Program-made: the position numbers and the translations under genes
Part shown: positions 48,659 to 57,716 of the stretch, piece after piece
Numbering within the stretch: the first letter of the stretch is position 1
Layout: the number at the start of each line of letters is the position of its first letter
Source: Sphingopyxis terrae subsp. terrae NBRC 15098
Lineage (GTDB): Bacteria; Pseudomonadota; Alphaproteobacteria; Sphingomonadales; Sphingomonadaceae
Direction of reading: 5' to 3'
Assembly (NCBI RefSeq): GCF_001610975.1
Contig: NZ_CP013342.1
Coordinates: forward strand, 558,001 to 622,000
DNA: 64,000 bases
Notes under the pieces: model-generated
Seen by the model: the letters and a program-made list of their open reading frames with translations, nothing else
Told to the model about the DNA's origin: nothing
The model's database searches: none

Positions 48659-48724
48659 CCCATGCCCCGCGCGACCCTTGAAACGACGCTGCAGCTTGCC
48701 GGCGCAGGTACCGGAGACTTGTCC

Positions 48725-49150
48725 ATGAATTTCCGCGAAAAGTCGGCGTGGCTGAACGTCTTGGCCATGCTTGCCGCCTATAGTCTCTATTTCGGACTCA
48801 TCATCGCTGGGCATCCGGCCGGGCGCGAAATTTTCCCCATGCTGTGGCTGTTCGGCTCGATCGCCTTGGCGCACGCGGCCATCGTCATCGTCGGCACCAT
48901 CATCCTGTCCGCGCGGGCGCCGAAGTCGGAGCGGGTCCGTGCTGATGAGCGCGACCGCGCGATCCGCCGTCGCGGCGCCACGATCGCCTATTATGTCCTG
49001 CTGGCGGGGATGATGGTCGTTGGCGTCTATCTGCCCTTTGTGGAGCAGGGCGTGCCGCTCGCGAACACAGGCCTGTTCGCAATCGTTCTCGCCGAACTGG
49101 TGAACAGCGCGGTAGTCCTCATCAGCTATCGCCGGGGTTGGCATGGCTAG
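48725..49150 (+). CDS. Four-helix membrane protein, second of a paralogous pair
   Basis: The 141-residue protein has the same topology as its upstream neighbour. It shares the opening NFREK versus SFREK, the loop RADERDRAIRRRGATIAYY and the end YRRGWHG versus YRRGY. The start at 48725 has GGAGA eight bases upstream; an earlier ATG at 48662 adds 21 residues unlike the paralogue. Its stop lies inside the XRE start region, an 8-base overlap. Confidence 0.85.
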   Translation: MNFREKSAWLNVLAMLAAYSLYFGLIIAGHPAGREIFPMLWLFGSIALAHAAIVIVGTIILSARAPKSERVRADERDRAIRRRGATIAYYVLLAGMMVVGVYLPFVEQGVPLANTGLFAIVLAELVNSAVVLISYRRGWHG

Positions 49151-49364
49151 GCTGCCTTTCTCCAACGACATCCGCACCTTGCGCTTCCTCGCGGGAGAAA
49201 TGACGCAGGCCGAACTCGGCGAGCGCGTCGGCGTGACCCGCCAGACGATCGCCGCGATCGAACAAGGCAAATATTCGCCCTCGCTCGAAGTCGCCTTCCG
49301 TATCGCGCGCACCTTCGGCAAGCCGCTCGAACAGGTGTTCGGGTGGGACGAGGAAAGCGGCTGA
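49143..49364 (+). CDS. Small XRE-family transcriptional regulator
   Basis: The 73-residue protein is a single HTH_3 domain: IRTLRFLAGEMTQAELGERV, then VTRQTIAAIEQGKYSPSLE and a terminal EQVFGWDEE. It has no effector domain. It is the third gene of the operon and probably represses it through the AT-rich palindrome upstream. Confidence 0.92.
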   Translation: MARLPFSNDIRTLRFLAGEMTQAELGERVGVTRQTIAAIEQGKYSPSLEVAFRIARTFGKPLEQVFGWDEESG

Positions 49365-49444
49365 TCCGATGCGCGGCCGCGCTGGCCCGGCTCGTCTCTC
49401 CCCGGGGGCCGGCCGGGCCGAAACGGCCGCGTGCGCGGCGAACC

Positions 49445-50389
49445 TTATGCGGTGCCGCGCCCCGCTTCGTTCAGCGCCGCCAATTGCAAGTCGGTCAGCG
49501 TGACCGTCTCGCTGTCCATGATCTCGTCGAGTTGCGCGACCGAGGTGGCGCTCGCGATCGGCGCGGTGACGCCCGGCTGCGCGGCGACCCAGGCGAGCGC
49601 GATCTGCGACAGGGTGGCGCCGGTTTCGGCAGCGATCGCGTCCATTGCGGCGAGCACCGCCGGCCCCTTGCCCTCCAGATAGGCTTTGGCGCGCGCGCCG
49701 CGCGGGCTCTTGCCGAGATCCTCGGCGCTGCGATATTTTCCTGACAAATAGCCCGACGCGAGGCTGAAATAGGTGACGACGCCCAGCCCTTCGGCGATGC
49801 AAAGCTGTTGCAGCGCGCCTTCATATTGATCGCGGTCGAGCAGGTTCAGTTCGGGTTGCATCGCGGTGAAACGCGGCAGGCCCCCGGCGTCGGCGACGCG
49901 CAGCGCCTCGGCCAGCCGCTCGGCACTATAATTGGATGCCCCGATCGCGCGCACCGTCCCCGCATCGACCAGTTCGCCGAACGCGCCGAGCACTTCGTCC
50001 AACGGCACATCGGGGTCGTCCTTGTGCGCGAAGTAGAGGTCGATCGTATCGACGCCGAGCCGATCGAGCGAGCCTTTCACCGCTTCGCGGATGCGATCGG
50101 GCTTCAGCCCGCCGGGCATCATGCCGACCTTGGTGGCGATCAGCACATGGTCGCGCGCGCCGCTATCCTTCAGCCACGCACCCATCATGCTTTCGGATTC
50201 GCCGCCCTTGTGCCCCGGCACCCACGCCGAATAGACATCGGCGGTGTCGATCATCCCGCCGCCGCGCTCGACGAAGCGGTCGAGGATCGCGAAACTTGCG
50301 GCCCGATCGGCGGTCATCCCGAAGACATTGCCGCCCAGCACGAAGGGACGGACCGACAGGCCGCTCTGGCCAAGGGGACGCTGCGTCAT
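49445..50389 (-). CDS. Aldo/keto reductase
   Basis: The 314-residue TIM-barrel oxidoreductase has the family catalytic residues. Asp and Tyr are found in MIDTADVYSAW, followed by KVGM, the His in YFAHKDD, and IGASNYSAERL. Its substrate is unknown. The start at 50389 overlaps the GDPD stop by an ATGA. It ends the arsC-like, GDPD, AKR series. Confidence 0.9.
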   Translation of the reverse strand: MTQRPLGQSGLSVRPFVLGGNVFGMTADRAASFAILDRFVERGGGMIDTADVYSAWVPGHKGGESESMMGAWLKDSGARDHVLIATKVGMMPGGLKPDRIREAVKGSLDRLGVDTIDLYFAHKDDPDVPLDEVLGAFGELVDAGTVRAIGASNYSAERLAEALRVADAGGLPRFTAMQPELNLLDRDQYEGALQQLCIAEGLGVVTYFSLASGYLSGKYRSAEDLGKSPRGARAKAYLEGKGPAVLAAMDAIAAETGATLSQIALAWVAAQPGVTAPIASATSVAQLDEIMDSETVTLTDLQLAALNEAGRGTA

Positions 50390-51459
50390 TGCGATACTCC
50401 TGCATGGACCACCGGCACCGCTTCGCGCGAATTGTCGCTGAACAGGCCGTCGATCCCGGTCTTCAGATAGGTGCGGATCTCGTCCGCCAGATCGCCGTGG
50501 CCGGCGGGGTTGATGCCGCTCTTGTCGCCAAGCGGCAGGAAATAATTCTCGCGGCGAAAGGTCCACGGATGGACCTTCAGTCCGGCGGCATGGGCATCGC
50601 GCACCAGATGGGTCGGATCGCCGAGCGTGCCGAGCGCAGTCCGCGGGATGATCATTGTCTTGTTGGGTCCGATCCCGTCGGCATAGGCGGCAATCGCCTT
50701 CAGCCCCGCAGGCGTCGCCATCGCGGCGTAGCGTTGCTGCGCATGGTCGGCCGGACCGCCCTCGCCGTCCATGAGCTGGATCAGCGGCAGGTCGCTTTTC
50801 GCCCGGATCGCTTTCAGATTGCCGACCTCGAAACTCTGGATGAACACCGGCGCGCTGCGGCCATGATAGCCATAGCGCGCCAGCATGGCGAGCAGCGGCG
50901 CTTCGTGCGGCAGGCCGATGCTGGCGAAATAGCTCGGATGCTTGGTTTCGGGATAGACGCCGACCGGATGCTCGCGCCCCTTGTTGACCCGCACGAGCAG
51001 GTCGAGGATCTCGGCAAAGGTCGGGATCTGGTAGCGCCCGTCAAATTCAGTCGCGCGCAGTTGTGGCAGCCGCTCCTTCGCACGCAGCGTCTTGAGCTCG
51101 GCCAGCGTGAAATCCTCGGTGAACCAGCCGGTCACATCCTGGCCGTCAATCTGCTTCGTCGTCTTGCGCGCGGCGAATTCGGGGTGGTCGGCGACGTCGG
51201 TCGTCTCCGAAATCTGATTCTCATGCCGCGCGACGAGCACGCCGTCCTTGGTCAGTACCAGATCGGGCTCGATGAAATCGGCGCCCTGTTCGATCGCGAG
51301 TTCATAGCTTGCGAGCGTATGTTCGGGCCGTTCGCCCGACGCCCCGCGATGCGCGATGACGATCGCGGGCTTTCCGTCGAGGGTGGGCTGCGCCGCCATC
51401 GGTTCAGCCCCGCAGCCGGCGAGCGCGAGCAGCGCCAGCGCGGCGCGCCAGGCCTTCAT
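50386..51459 (-). CDS. Glycerophosphodiester phosphodiesterase, predicted lipoprotein
   Basis: The 357-residue protein begins with a lipoprotein signal (LALAGC, Cys16) and has the GDPD catalytic set: His37-Arg38 in IAHRGASGERPEHT, Glu64 and Asp66 in FIEPDLVLTKDG and His79 in ARHEN. It resembles the periplasmic GlpQ type that hydrolyses glycerophosphodiesters to glycerol 3-phosphate. A GlpQ-like insertion (TGWFTEDFTLAELKTL) is present. Its start overlaps the arsC-like stop by an ATGA. Confidence 0.94.
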   Translation of the reverse strand: MKAWRAALALLALAGCGAEPMAAQPTLDGKPAIVIAHRGASGERPEHTLASYELAIEQGADFIEPDLVLTKDGVLVARHENQISETTDVADHPEFAARKTTKQIDGQDVTGWFTEDFTLAELKTLRAKERLPQLRATEFDGRYQIPTFAEILDLLVRVNKGREHPVGVYPETKHPSYFASIGLPHEAPLLAMLARYGYHGRSAPVFIQSFEVGNLKAIRAKSDLPLIQLMDGEGGPADHAQQRYAAMATPAGLKAIAAYADGIGPNKTMIIPRTALGTLGDPTHLVRDAHAAGLKVHPWTFRRENYFLPLGDKSGINPAGHGDLADEIRTYLKTGIDGLFSDNSREAVPVVHAGVSQ

Positions 51460-51806
51460 GCCGCAAAGCGCTGTTGCCAGTCACCGGCGGAAAATCCCAC
51501 ACTATACGCGCCGTCCGCATCGACGAGCGGGCGCCGTATCATCGCCGGCTGATCGAGCATCAGCGCCTTCGCCTTCGCCGCATCGATCCCCGCCTTGTCG
51601 GCATCGGGCAGCTTGCGGAAGGTCGTCCCGCTCTTGTTGAGGAGCTTTTCCCAGCCGAGCGCATCGACCCAGCGATCGAGCAAGGCGGGATCGAGCCCGT
51701 CCTTGCGATAATCGTGAAACGCATAAGCCACGCCCCGCTCGTCGAGCCAGCGCCGCGCCTTCTTCACCGTGTCGCAGTTCGGAATGCCATAGAGAGTCAG
51801 TGCCAT
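51456..51806 (-). CDS. ArsC/Spx-family protein, YffB-like
   Basis: The 116-residue protein has Cys11 in IPNCDTVKKARRWL and the later RRPLVDADG. These place it with the YffB group of ArsC-like thioredoxin-fold proteins. YffB members are glutathione-linked and are usually not arsenate reductases. Here no ars gene is near, so an arsenate role is unlikely. It lies seven bases downstream of the Popeye-like gene and overlaps the GDPD gene by an ATGA. Confidence 0.9.
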   Translation of the reverse strand: MALTLYGIPNCDTVKKARRWLDERGVAYAFHDYRKDGLDPALLDRWVDALGWEKLLNKSGTTFRKLPDADKAGIDAAKAKALMLDQPAMIRRPLVDADGAYSVGFSAGDWQQRFAA

Positions 51807-51813
51807 GCCGCCG

Positions 51814-52488
51814 TCATAGCGACGGCGCCTCGGCAATGCGAGCGTTTGCGCTTGCCAATTTTCCGCGCAGCGCCCGGGCAAAGCCTTCGTGCAATGCCGC
51901 GGCGATGTCGGGATTGGCGGCAAGATAGTCGCGTAGCACCGCGGCGGGGATGAACCACAGCCTGGCGTTGGTCGATAGCGTCACCGTCCCCGTCGCCTGC
52001 GCGCCGTCGAGCACAGTCGCCTCGCCGATCAGCGCGCCGTCGCTCACCGCGCCGACCTCGACCCCGTCGCGCAGCACCGACGCCGCGCCCTGGCTCAGAT
52101 AGAAAAGGCTGGGTGCCGCCTGATTTTCGCGGATCAGCACCTCGCCCTGCCGCGCCGAAATCCAGTGCCCCTGATCGATCAGCCCGCGCGCCGCCGTCGC
52201 GCTCAACCGGTCGAAATGACGGGCGCGAAGCTGCTCCTCCTCGGACGAGAAGCGGATGCTCAGATTGCGCAGCCAGTCGCGCCAGCCGAACGCGATATTG
52301 GCGAGGATGATCGCGAGCAGCAGCAGACCCGCGACCAGCGCCTGCCCCGCGACGAGCGCCAGCGGCAGGGCGACGAGCGCGGCGAGCGCCAGCCCGGCGC
52401 GCACATATTCGATGCGCACCGCAAAGCTCGCCGCAAGCAGGATGAACAGGGCCAGATAGCCAAGAAGGGCCGGATCGAAATTCGCCAT
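51814..52488 (-). CDS. Popeye-like membrane protein with a cyclic-nucleotide-binding-type domain
   Basis: The 224-residue protein has three closely spaced membrane helices (about 5-25, 28-45, 47-68). A short FSSEEEQLRARHFDRLS linker follows, then a CNB-like domain (about 85-205) with ISARQGEVLIRENQAAPSLFYLSQG and DGALIGEATVLDG. This layout matches Popeye-domain proteins, known as cAMP-binding membrane proteins in animals and present in some bacteria. No helix-turn-helix is present. Ligand binding is unproven because the phosphate-pocket residues are diverged. It is divergent from the DAHP synthase gene. Confidence 0.82.
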   Translation of the reverse strand: MANFDPALLGYLALFILLAASFAVRIEYVRAGLALAALVALPLALVAGQALVAGLLLLAIILANIAFGWRDWLRNLSIRFSSEEEQLRARHFDRLSATAARGLIDQGHWISARQGEVLIRENQAAPSLFYLSQGAASVLRDGVEVGAVSDGALIGEATVLDGAQATGTVTLSTNARLWFIPAAVLRDYLAANPDIAAALHEGFARALRGKLASANARIAEAPSL

Positions 52489-52506
52489 AGCCAATCGTTT
52501 TACAGC

Positions 52507-52534
52507 GGTCCCTGTGCTTAGATTGCTAGGGACC
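52507..52534. promoter_or_regulatory. 7-bp perfect inverted repeat between the Popeye-like and DAHP synthase genes
   Basis: GGTCCCT (52507-52513) and AGGGACC (52528-52534) are exact complements around 14 bases. It lies 19 bases before the Popeye-like start and could be an operator or a leader hairpin. There is no T run to suggest a terminator. Confidence 0.4.
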
Positions 52535-52745
52535 AAATCTTACCGATTACCGAAGACGGACGCGCGACCCGTAAAAGCGTCCTGATTTGCGAAAGAAACT
52601 AACAGTTTTTTGCAATGAAGAAAAGCATAGGTGCGCGAAAGCCACCATCATGCTAATTTTATCGCCCGCGCTTGCTTTGGCGGGGCAATCGCGCCAAGGC
52701 ACCCGGCGAATCGATTTTGACGCAGAAAACGTAAGAAGACCGCAT

Positions 52746-54119
52746 ATGACGCACCAATGGCAACCGCAAAGCTGGCGCTCGCACGAAGCCCGTCAGCTGC
52801 CGACCTACACCGACGAAGCCGCGCTTGCGGCCGCCGAGCGTGAGCTTGCCGGATATCCGCCGCTCGTCTTTGCCGGCGAGGCGCGCGAGCTGACCAGCGA
52901 GCTGGGCCGCGTTGCGGAAGGCAAGGCGTTTCTACTTCAGGGCGGCGACTGCGCCGAGAGCTTTGCCGAATTCCATCCGAACAATATCCGCGATACCTTC
53001 CGCGTCCTGTTGCAGATGGCGGTGGTGCTGACCTTCGCGTCGAAGATGCCCGTCGTGAAGGTCGGCCGCATGGCGGGCCAGTTCGCCAAGCCGCGCTCGG
53101 CCGACATGGAAGAAGTGGGCGGCGTCGAACTGCCAAGCTACCGCGGCGACATCATCAACGACATCGCTTTCGAAGCCGCAGGCCGCGCCCCCGATCCGCA
53201 GCGGATGATCCGCGCGTACAACCAGTCGGCGGCGACGCTCAACCTGCTGCGCGCCTTTGCGAACGGCGGCTATGCCAATCTGCATCAGGTCAACGCCTGG
53301 ACGCATGATTTCATGGACCGCAGCCCGTGGGCGAAGAAATATCAGGAGACCGCCGCGCGCATTTCCGAAGCGCTCGCCTTCATGGAAGCGTGCGGCGTGA
53401 CGCCCGAAACGGTGCCGCAGATCAAGGGCACGAGCTTCTACACCAGCCACGAGGCACTGCTGCTTCCCTATGAGCAGGCGCTGACCCGGCAGGACAGCCT
53501 GACCGGCGGCTGGTACGACACGTCGGGCCATATGCTATGGGTTGGCGACCGCACCCGCTTCGAAGGGTCGGCGCATATCGAATATCTGCGCGGCATCGGC
53601 AATCCGGTCGGCATGAAATGCGGCCCCAGCCTCGACCCCGACGTGCTGCTGCGCCTGCTCGATACGCTGAATCCCCAGCATGTCCCCGGGCGCATAACGC
53701 TGATCACCCGCTATGGCCACGACAAGATCGAAGCGCATCTGCCGGCGCTGGTGCGCGCGGTGAAGGCGTCGGGGCACCCGGTCGTCTGGTCGTGCGATCC
53801 GATGCACGGCAATGTCATCAAGACGGGCAATGGCTACAAGACGCGTCCGTTCGAGCGCATCCTCGCCGAAGTGCGCGGCTTCTTCGCGGTCCACCGCGCG
53901 GAAGGCACGCATGGCGGCGGCATCCATATCGAGATGACCGGCCAGAATGTTACCGAATGCACCGGCGGCGCGATGGACGTGACGCAGATGGATCTCGCTG
54001 ACCGTTACCACACGCACTGCGACCCGCGCTTGAACGCCGGGCAGAGCCTCGAACTCGCCTTCCTGCTCGCAGAAATGCTCAATCAGGAAATGACCGACCG
54101 GGCGAAGCAGGCCGCATGA
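52746..54119 (+). CDS. aroG: Class II 3-deoxy-7-phosphoheptulonate (DAHP) synthase
   Basis: The 457-residue class II enzyme condenses PEP and erythrose 4-phosphate, the first shikimate step. Signatures are [55 protein letters not shown], and the C-terminal [17 protein letters not shown]. The ATG at 52746 matches the usual MxxxWxPxSWR opening, and the upstream open frame is not homologous. The gene is followed by an overlapping small gene. No aromatic-rich leader peptide was found. Confidence 0.96.
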   Translation: MTHQWQPQSWRSHEARQLPTYTDEAALAAAERELAGYPPLVFAGEARELTSELGRVAEGKAFLLQGGDCAESFAEFHPNNIRDTFRVLLQMAVVLTFASKMPVVKVGRMAGQFAKPRSADMEEVGGVELPSYRGDIINDIAFEAAGRAPDPQRMIRAYNQSAATLNLLRAFANGGYANLHQVNAWTHDFMDRSPWAKKYQETAARISEALAFMEACGVTPETVPQIKGTSFYTSHEALLLPYEQALTRQDSLTGGWYDTSGHMLWVGDRTRFEGSAHIEYLRGIGNPVGMKCGPSLDPDVLLRLLDTLNPQHVPGRITLITRYGHDKIEAHLPALVRAVKASGHPVVWSCDPMHGNVIKTGNGYKTRPFERILAEVRGFFAVHRAEGTHGGGIHIEMTGQNVTECTGGAMDVTQMDLADRYHTHCDPRLNAGQSLELAFLLAEMLNQEMTDRAKQAA

Positions 54120-54286
54120 GCGAACGCCGCATCATCGTGCAGAAGGAAGTGATCCGCAACGGGGTCGGCTTCGGCAGCGCGCTGGCGATGGCGATCAGCT
54201 TCACCACGCACAAATCGGTGCTGTGGGCGATCATCCACGGCATCTTCAGCTGGTTTTACGTCGCCTATTTCGTGCTGACCCGCTGA
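54116..54286 (+). CDS. Small membrane protein overlapping the DAHP synthase gene
   Basis: The 56-residue frame starts at an ATG that overlaps the aroG stop (ATGA) and ends with TGA. It has a basic N terminus ([16 protein letters not shown]) and a hydrophobic C-terminal half ([21 protein letters not shown]) with one likely membrane segment. No family is recognised. Tight coupling and a sensible amino-acid composition suggest a real gene, perhaps a conserved companion of the synthase in this lineage. Confidence 0.7.
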   Translation: MSERRIIVQKEVIRNGVGFGSALAMAISFTTHKSVLWAIIHGIFSWFYVAYFVLTR

Positions 54287-54312
54287 CCAGCGCGCGGCGG
54301 CGGGGCCTGAAC

Positions 54313-55812
54313 CTAGTCCGCCGTTCCCGGCCAGCGTTTCGTGTCGGCGAAGGCGCGGCCCAGCGCGACGTGCAGATCCGCATCCTCGGCGGCGCCGCCG
54401 AGCGGCACCTTGTCCGAAAATTCGTCGGCCGGACGATGATAGTCGCTGCCGAGAAACGCCTCGAGCAGTTTCATGTCCGAAAAACTGCCGCCGACCATCA
54501 GCGAGGTGACGCCCTTGGCGCCGAGCGCCCAGCCATCCTGCCGCTGGACGAAGGCATCGGCCTCGCCGTCGCTGTCGATCGTCCGGCCGAGTGACGTCGC
54601 AACGTTGCGCACCATCGCGTCATAGGCGGGCTTGCCGCGTCCGATCGTCGCGACCGGCGTGCCGCGCGGCGAAATGGCGATAGTGTCGATGTTGAGCGCG
54701 ACAGTGATGCCGGACAGCGGCACGACCGGATGGTCGGCGAACCAGCGGGCGCCAAGCAGCCCCTTCTCTTCCGACGTGGTCGCGAGGAAATAGATGTCGC
54801 GGTCGGGACGCGGCCCCCCTGCAAGACGCTTGGCCACCTCGATCAGCACCGCGATCCCGCTCGCATTGTCTACCGCGCCGTTGCAGATGCGATCGGCGGC
54901 GCCTTCGGGCCGGCAGATGCCGAGATGGTCCCAATGGCCGAGGAACAGCACTGCCTTGCCGTCGGGCTTCGCGCCCGGCAGCTTGGCGACGATATTGTTG
55001 CTGGCAAAATTGCGCACCGCGGCGGTCGCAGTGAAATCGCCCGTCACCGGCAGCAGCGTGCCGCGATAATCGCCCGCCTCGGCTGCTGCGCGCAGCGCCA
55101 CGCCGTTCTTCCCCGCCTTGGCGAGCATGGCATCGAGCGCCGCCGGAGCGATATAGCCGCTGATCGTCGGCCCTGCCGGCGCCGACCCCATGCGCACGCT
55201 CTTGGCGCCCAGGCTCTCGCGAATCTCGTTCCACGGCATCGAATCCGGCGCGACGATCAATACGCCCGCCGCGCCCGCGTCGGCGAGCATCTGGCGCCGC
55301 TCACGGTAGCGCGGCAGCTTGTCGCCGAAGGGCGGCGTATCGAACAGCATGACCGCGACCTTGCCCGCTACATCGGCGTTGACCCGGCCGTCCGCATCGA
55401 CGCCATAGCCGACGAAGACGAGCGGCGTATCGGCCAGCGCCACCGACGCCTCGCTGCCGGTGACGATGATACCCTCGTCGCCGATCGCGAAGGGTTGGCC
55501 GGTCACCTTGAACCGCGCGCTTCCGCCCGTCGTCTGCGTTTCAACGAAAGGAACCGGCTGCAGCCAGGGCGTGTCGCTGCCCGGCACCGCCTGCAATCCA
55601 GCCTTTGCCCATTCGCCGACAATATAGGCGATGGTGCGGTCCTCGCCCTCGGCACCCGGACCGCGGCCCTCGAAGGCATCGCTCGCAAGAACGCGGATAT
55701 GCTGCGCCAGATCGGCTTCGGCGACGGGCGTATTGCCCTTCGCATAGGCGGCGGGCGTGACGGCAAGCAGGGCGGCGGCCGCAACGGCGGCGCGAAATGG
55801 CGACAATGTCAT
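54313..55812 (-). CDS. M28 family metallopeptidase
   Basis: The protein (about 499 residues from the ATG at 55812) has a signal peptide ending in PAAYAKG. A PA-domain-like insert at about 110-230 precedes an M28 zinc aminopeptidase domain. Metal ligands are seen in GHWDHLG, NGAVDNASG, TTSEEKGLLG, LNIDTIA and the late SDYHRPADE. It should be a secreted or periplasmic peptidase. Earlier in-frame ATGs at 55830 and 55836 are equally possible starts. Confidence 0.93.
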   Translation of the reverse strand: MTLSPFRAAVAAAALLAVTPAAYAKGNTPVAEADLAQHIRVLASDAFEGRGPGAEGEDRTIAYIVGEWAKAGLQAVPGSDTPWLQPVPFVETQTTGGSARFKVTGQPFAIGDEGIIVTGSEASVALADTPLVFVGYGVDADGRVNADVAGKVAVMLFDTPPFGDKLPRYRERRQMLADAGAAGVLIVAPDSMPWNEIRESLGAKSVRMGSAPAGPTISGYIAPAALDAMLAKAGKNGVALRAAAEAGDYRGTLLPVTGDFTATAAVRNFASNNIVAKLPGAKPDGKAVLFLGHWDHLGICRPEGAADRICNGAVDNASGIAVLIEVAKRLAGGPRPDRDIYFLATTSEEKGLLGARWFADHPVVPLSGITVALNIDTIAISPRGTPVATIGRGKPAYDAMVRNVATSLGRTIDSDGEADAFVQRQDGWALGAKGVTSLMVGGSFSDMKLLEAFLGSDYHRPADEFSDKVPLGGAAEDADLHVALGRAFADTKRWPGTAD

Positions 55813-55894
55813 GGATGTGCCCGATGGCATGGCCATGCCGAAGCGGCAAGGCGCGTTTGTCGAACGATGAACAGCATCGACGGAAAGCAGGCCG

Positions 55895-56707
55895 CTATTG
55901 CGCCCGCGCCCGCGCCAGCAGCGCCTTCGCCGCCGCGACGTGCATATCTTCGATCATATGGCCCGCGTGCCGCTGCGCCCCGCCGGTTGCTGCGGCGACC
56001 AGCGCTTCGGCAGAGGCTATCTCGCGCGCCGACGGGGCGAAGGCGCGGTTGCACGGATCGACCTGCGACGGGTGGATCAGCGTCTTGCCGTCGAAACCGA
56101 GCCGCCGCCCCTCGCGCGCTTCGGCCGCAAAGCCCTCCGCGTCGTCGATCGCATTATAGACCCCGTCGAAGCACCAAACGCCGCCTGCGCGCGCCGCGAG
56201 CACAATCGCCTGGATCGCATGGCCCATCGCGCCGCGATCCATGCCGTCGGGCAGCTTGAGCTCATAGGCCAGATCGTTGAGCCCGGCGATCAGCCCCTGC
56301 ACCGCGGCATCGGCGGCGATTCCCTGCGCCGCATAGATGGCGGTCGGCGTTTCGATCATCGCGAGCAGTGGTAGCCCCAGAGCGCGCAGCGGGTCGAGGT
56401 CCGAGAGCGCGTCGACCTTTGGCAGCACCACCGCGTCGAGCACGAGGCCGTCCAGCGCCGCGAGATCTTCCGCCTGCTCGGCGCTGCCACTGGCGTTGAC
56501 GCGCACGGCCACGCGCTTGCCCGCAAAGCCCGCCGTCACCGCGGCGCGCATCGCCGCGCGTGCCTCTGCCTTGCGCTCCGCGGGCACCGCATCCTCCAGG
56601 TCGATGATCAGCATATCGGCGGCGAGCCCGCCCGCCTTTTCGAGCGCACGGGCGTTGGAGCCGGGCACATAGAGGAGCGAGCGCGGGGCGAAGGCGGCAT
56701 GGGTCAT
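55895..56707 (-). CDS. HpcH/HpaI aldolase / citrate-lyase-like protein
   Basis: The 270-residue CitE-like protein has RSLLYVPGSNARALEKA, the metal-binding DLEDAVP, LPKV, MIETPTAIYA, GLNDLAYEL and LGFDGKTLIHPSQV. It probably cleaves a CoA thioester such as malyl- or citramalyl-CoA, but no partner CitD or CitF gene is adjacent, so its substrate is open. It is divergent from the SPFH gene. Confidence 0.93.
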   Translation of the reverse strand: MTHAAFAPRSLLYVPGSNARALEKAGGLAADMLIIDLEDAVPAERKAEARAAMRAAVTAGFAGKRVAVRVNASGSAEQAEDLAALDGLVLDAVVLPKVDALSDLDPLRALGLPLLAMIETPTAIYAAQGIAADAAVQGLIAGLNDLAYELKLPDGMDRGAMGHAIQAIVLAARAGGVWCFDGVYNAIDDAEGFAAEAREGRRLGFDGKTLIHPSQVDPCNRAFAPSAREIASAEALVAAATGGAQRHAGHMIEDMHVAAAKALLARARAQ

Positions 56708-56785
56708 GCGCTTTTCTGTGGCGCAGCTGGACCATTGCCGCAATAAGGAAGCGGGATTGCGATCGAATTTGCAAAGGGGATGATC

Positions 56786-57700
56786 ATGTATTTCGCACTT
56801 GCACTGGTGGTGCTGGCGCTGGTGTTTCTGATCTGGGCGCTGACGCCGGTGCGGCAGGGTTTCGCCTATACTATCGAACGCTTCGGCCGCTACACGCACA
56901 CCGCGCAGCCGGGCCTCAACTTCATCATGCCGATCTTCGACCGCGTCGGTCGCAAGGTGAACATGATGGAGCAGGTGCTCGACATTCCGGGGCAGGAAAT
57001 CATCACCAAGGACAATGCGATGGTCGCGGTCGACGGCGTCGTCTTCTTCCAGGTGCTCGACGCCGCGAAGGCGGCCTATGAGGTCAGCGACCTGTACCTC
57101 TCGATCATGAACCTGACGACGACCAACCTGCGCACCGTCATGGGGTCGATGGACCTCGACGAGACGCTGTCGAAGCGCGACGAGATCAACGCGCGCCTGC
57201 TGCATGTCGTCGACGATGCGACGACGCCATGGGGGGTGAAGATCACCCGCGTCGAGATCAAAGACATCCGCCCGCCGGCCGACATTTCGAACGCGATGGC
57301 GCGCCAGATGAAGGCCGAGCGCGAAAAGCGCGCCGCGATCCTCGAAGCCGAAGGGCTGCGCGCCTCCGAAATCCTGCGCGCCGAGGGCGAGAAGCAGGGC
57401 CAGATCCTGCAGGCCGAAGGGCGGCGCGAAGCCGCCTTCCGCGACGCCGAAGCGCGCGAGCGCGAGGCCGAAGCCGAAGCCAAGGCGACGCAGATGGTCA
57501 GCGACGCGATCGCGAGCGGCAATGCGCAGGCCATCAACTATTTCATCGCGCAAAAATATGTCGAGGCGGTAAGTCAGTTCGCGACCAGCCCCAACGCCAA
57601 GACGATCCTGTTCCCGGTCGAGGCGACGCAGCTCATCGGCACGCTGGGCGGCATCGGCGAACTCGCCAGGGATGCGATCGAACGCGGCAAGGCAAGCTAA
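56786..57700 (+). CDS. SPFH/stomatin-like membrane protein
   Basis: The 304-residue protein has an N-terminal membrane anchor (about 1-21) and an SPFH domain beginning QGFAYTIERFGRYTHT with PGLNFIMPIFDRVGRK. An alanine/glutamate-rich coiled coil follows, with repeated AEG motifs, and the end is FPVEATQLIGTLGGIGEL. It should form membrane rings linked to quality control or raft-like domains. The start at 56786 is preferred because AAGGGG lies seven bases before it; a start at 56780 would leave almost no spacing. It pairs with the downstream NfeD gene. Confidence 0.93.
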   Translation: MYFALALVVLALVFLIWALTPVRQGFAYTIERFGRYTHTAQPGLNFIMPIFDRVGRKVNMMEQVLDIPGQEIITKDNAMVAVDGVVFFQVLDAAKAAYEVSDLYLSIMNLTTTNLRTVMGSMDLDETLSKRDEINARLLHVVDDATTPWGVKITRVEIKDIRPPADISNAMARQMKAEREKRAAILEAEGLRASEILRAEGEKQGQILQAEGRREAAFRDAEAREREAEAEAKATQMVSDAIASGNAQAINYFIAQKYVEAVSQFATSPNAKTILFPVEATQLIGTLGGIGELARDAIERGKAS

Positions 57701-57716
57701 GGCAGGGGAAGCGGAT

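Noticed and set aside
51456..51806. An arsenate resistance cluster around the ArsC-like gene
   Set aside because: The protein has the YffB-type CDTVKKA motif and there is no arsB, acr3 or ars regulator beside it; the ArsR-type gene near 13.5 kb is unrelated.
52587..52745. A leader peptide or longer start before DAHP synthase
   Set aside because: The in-frame extension is not rich in aromatic residues and does not match class II homologues, which open at MTHQWQP.
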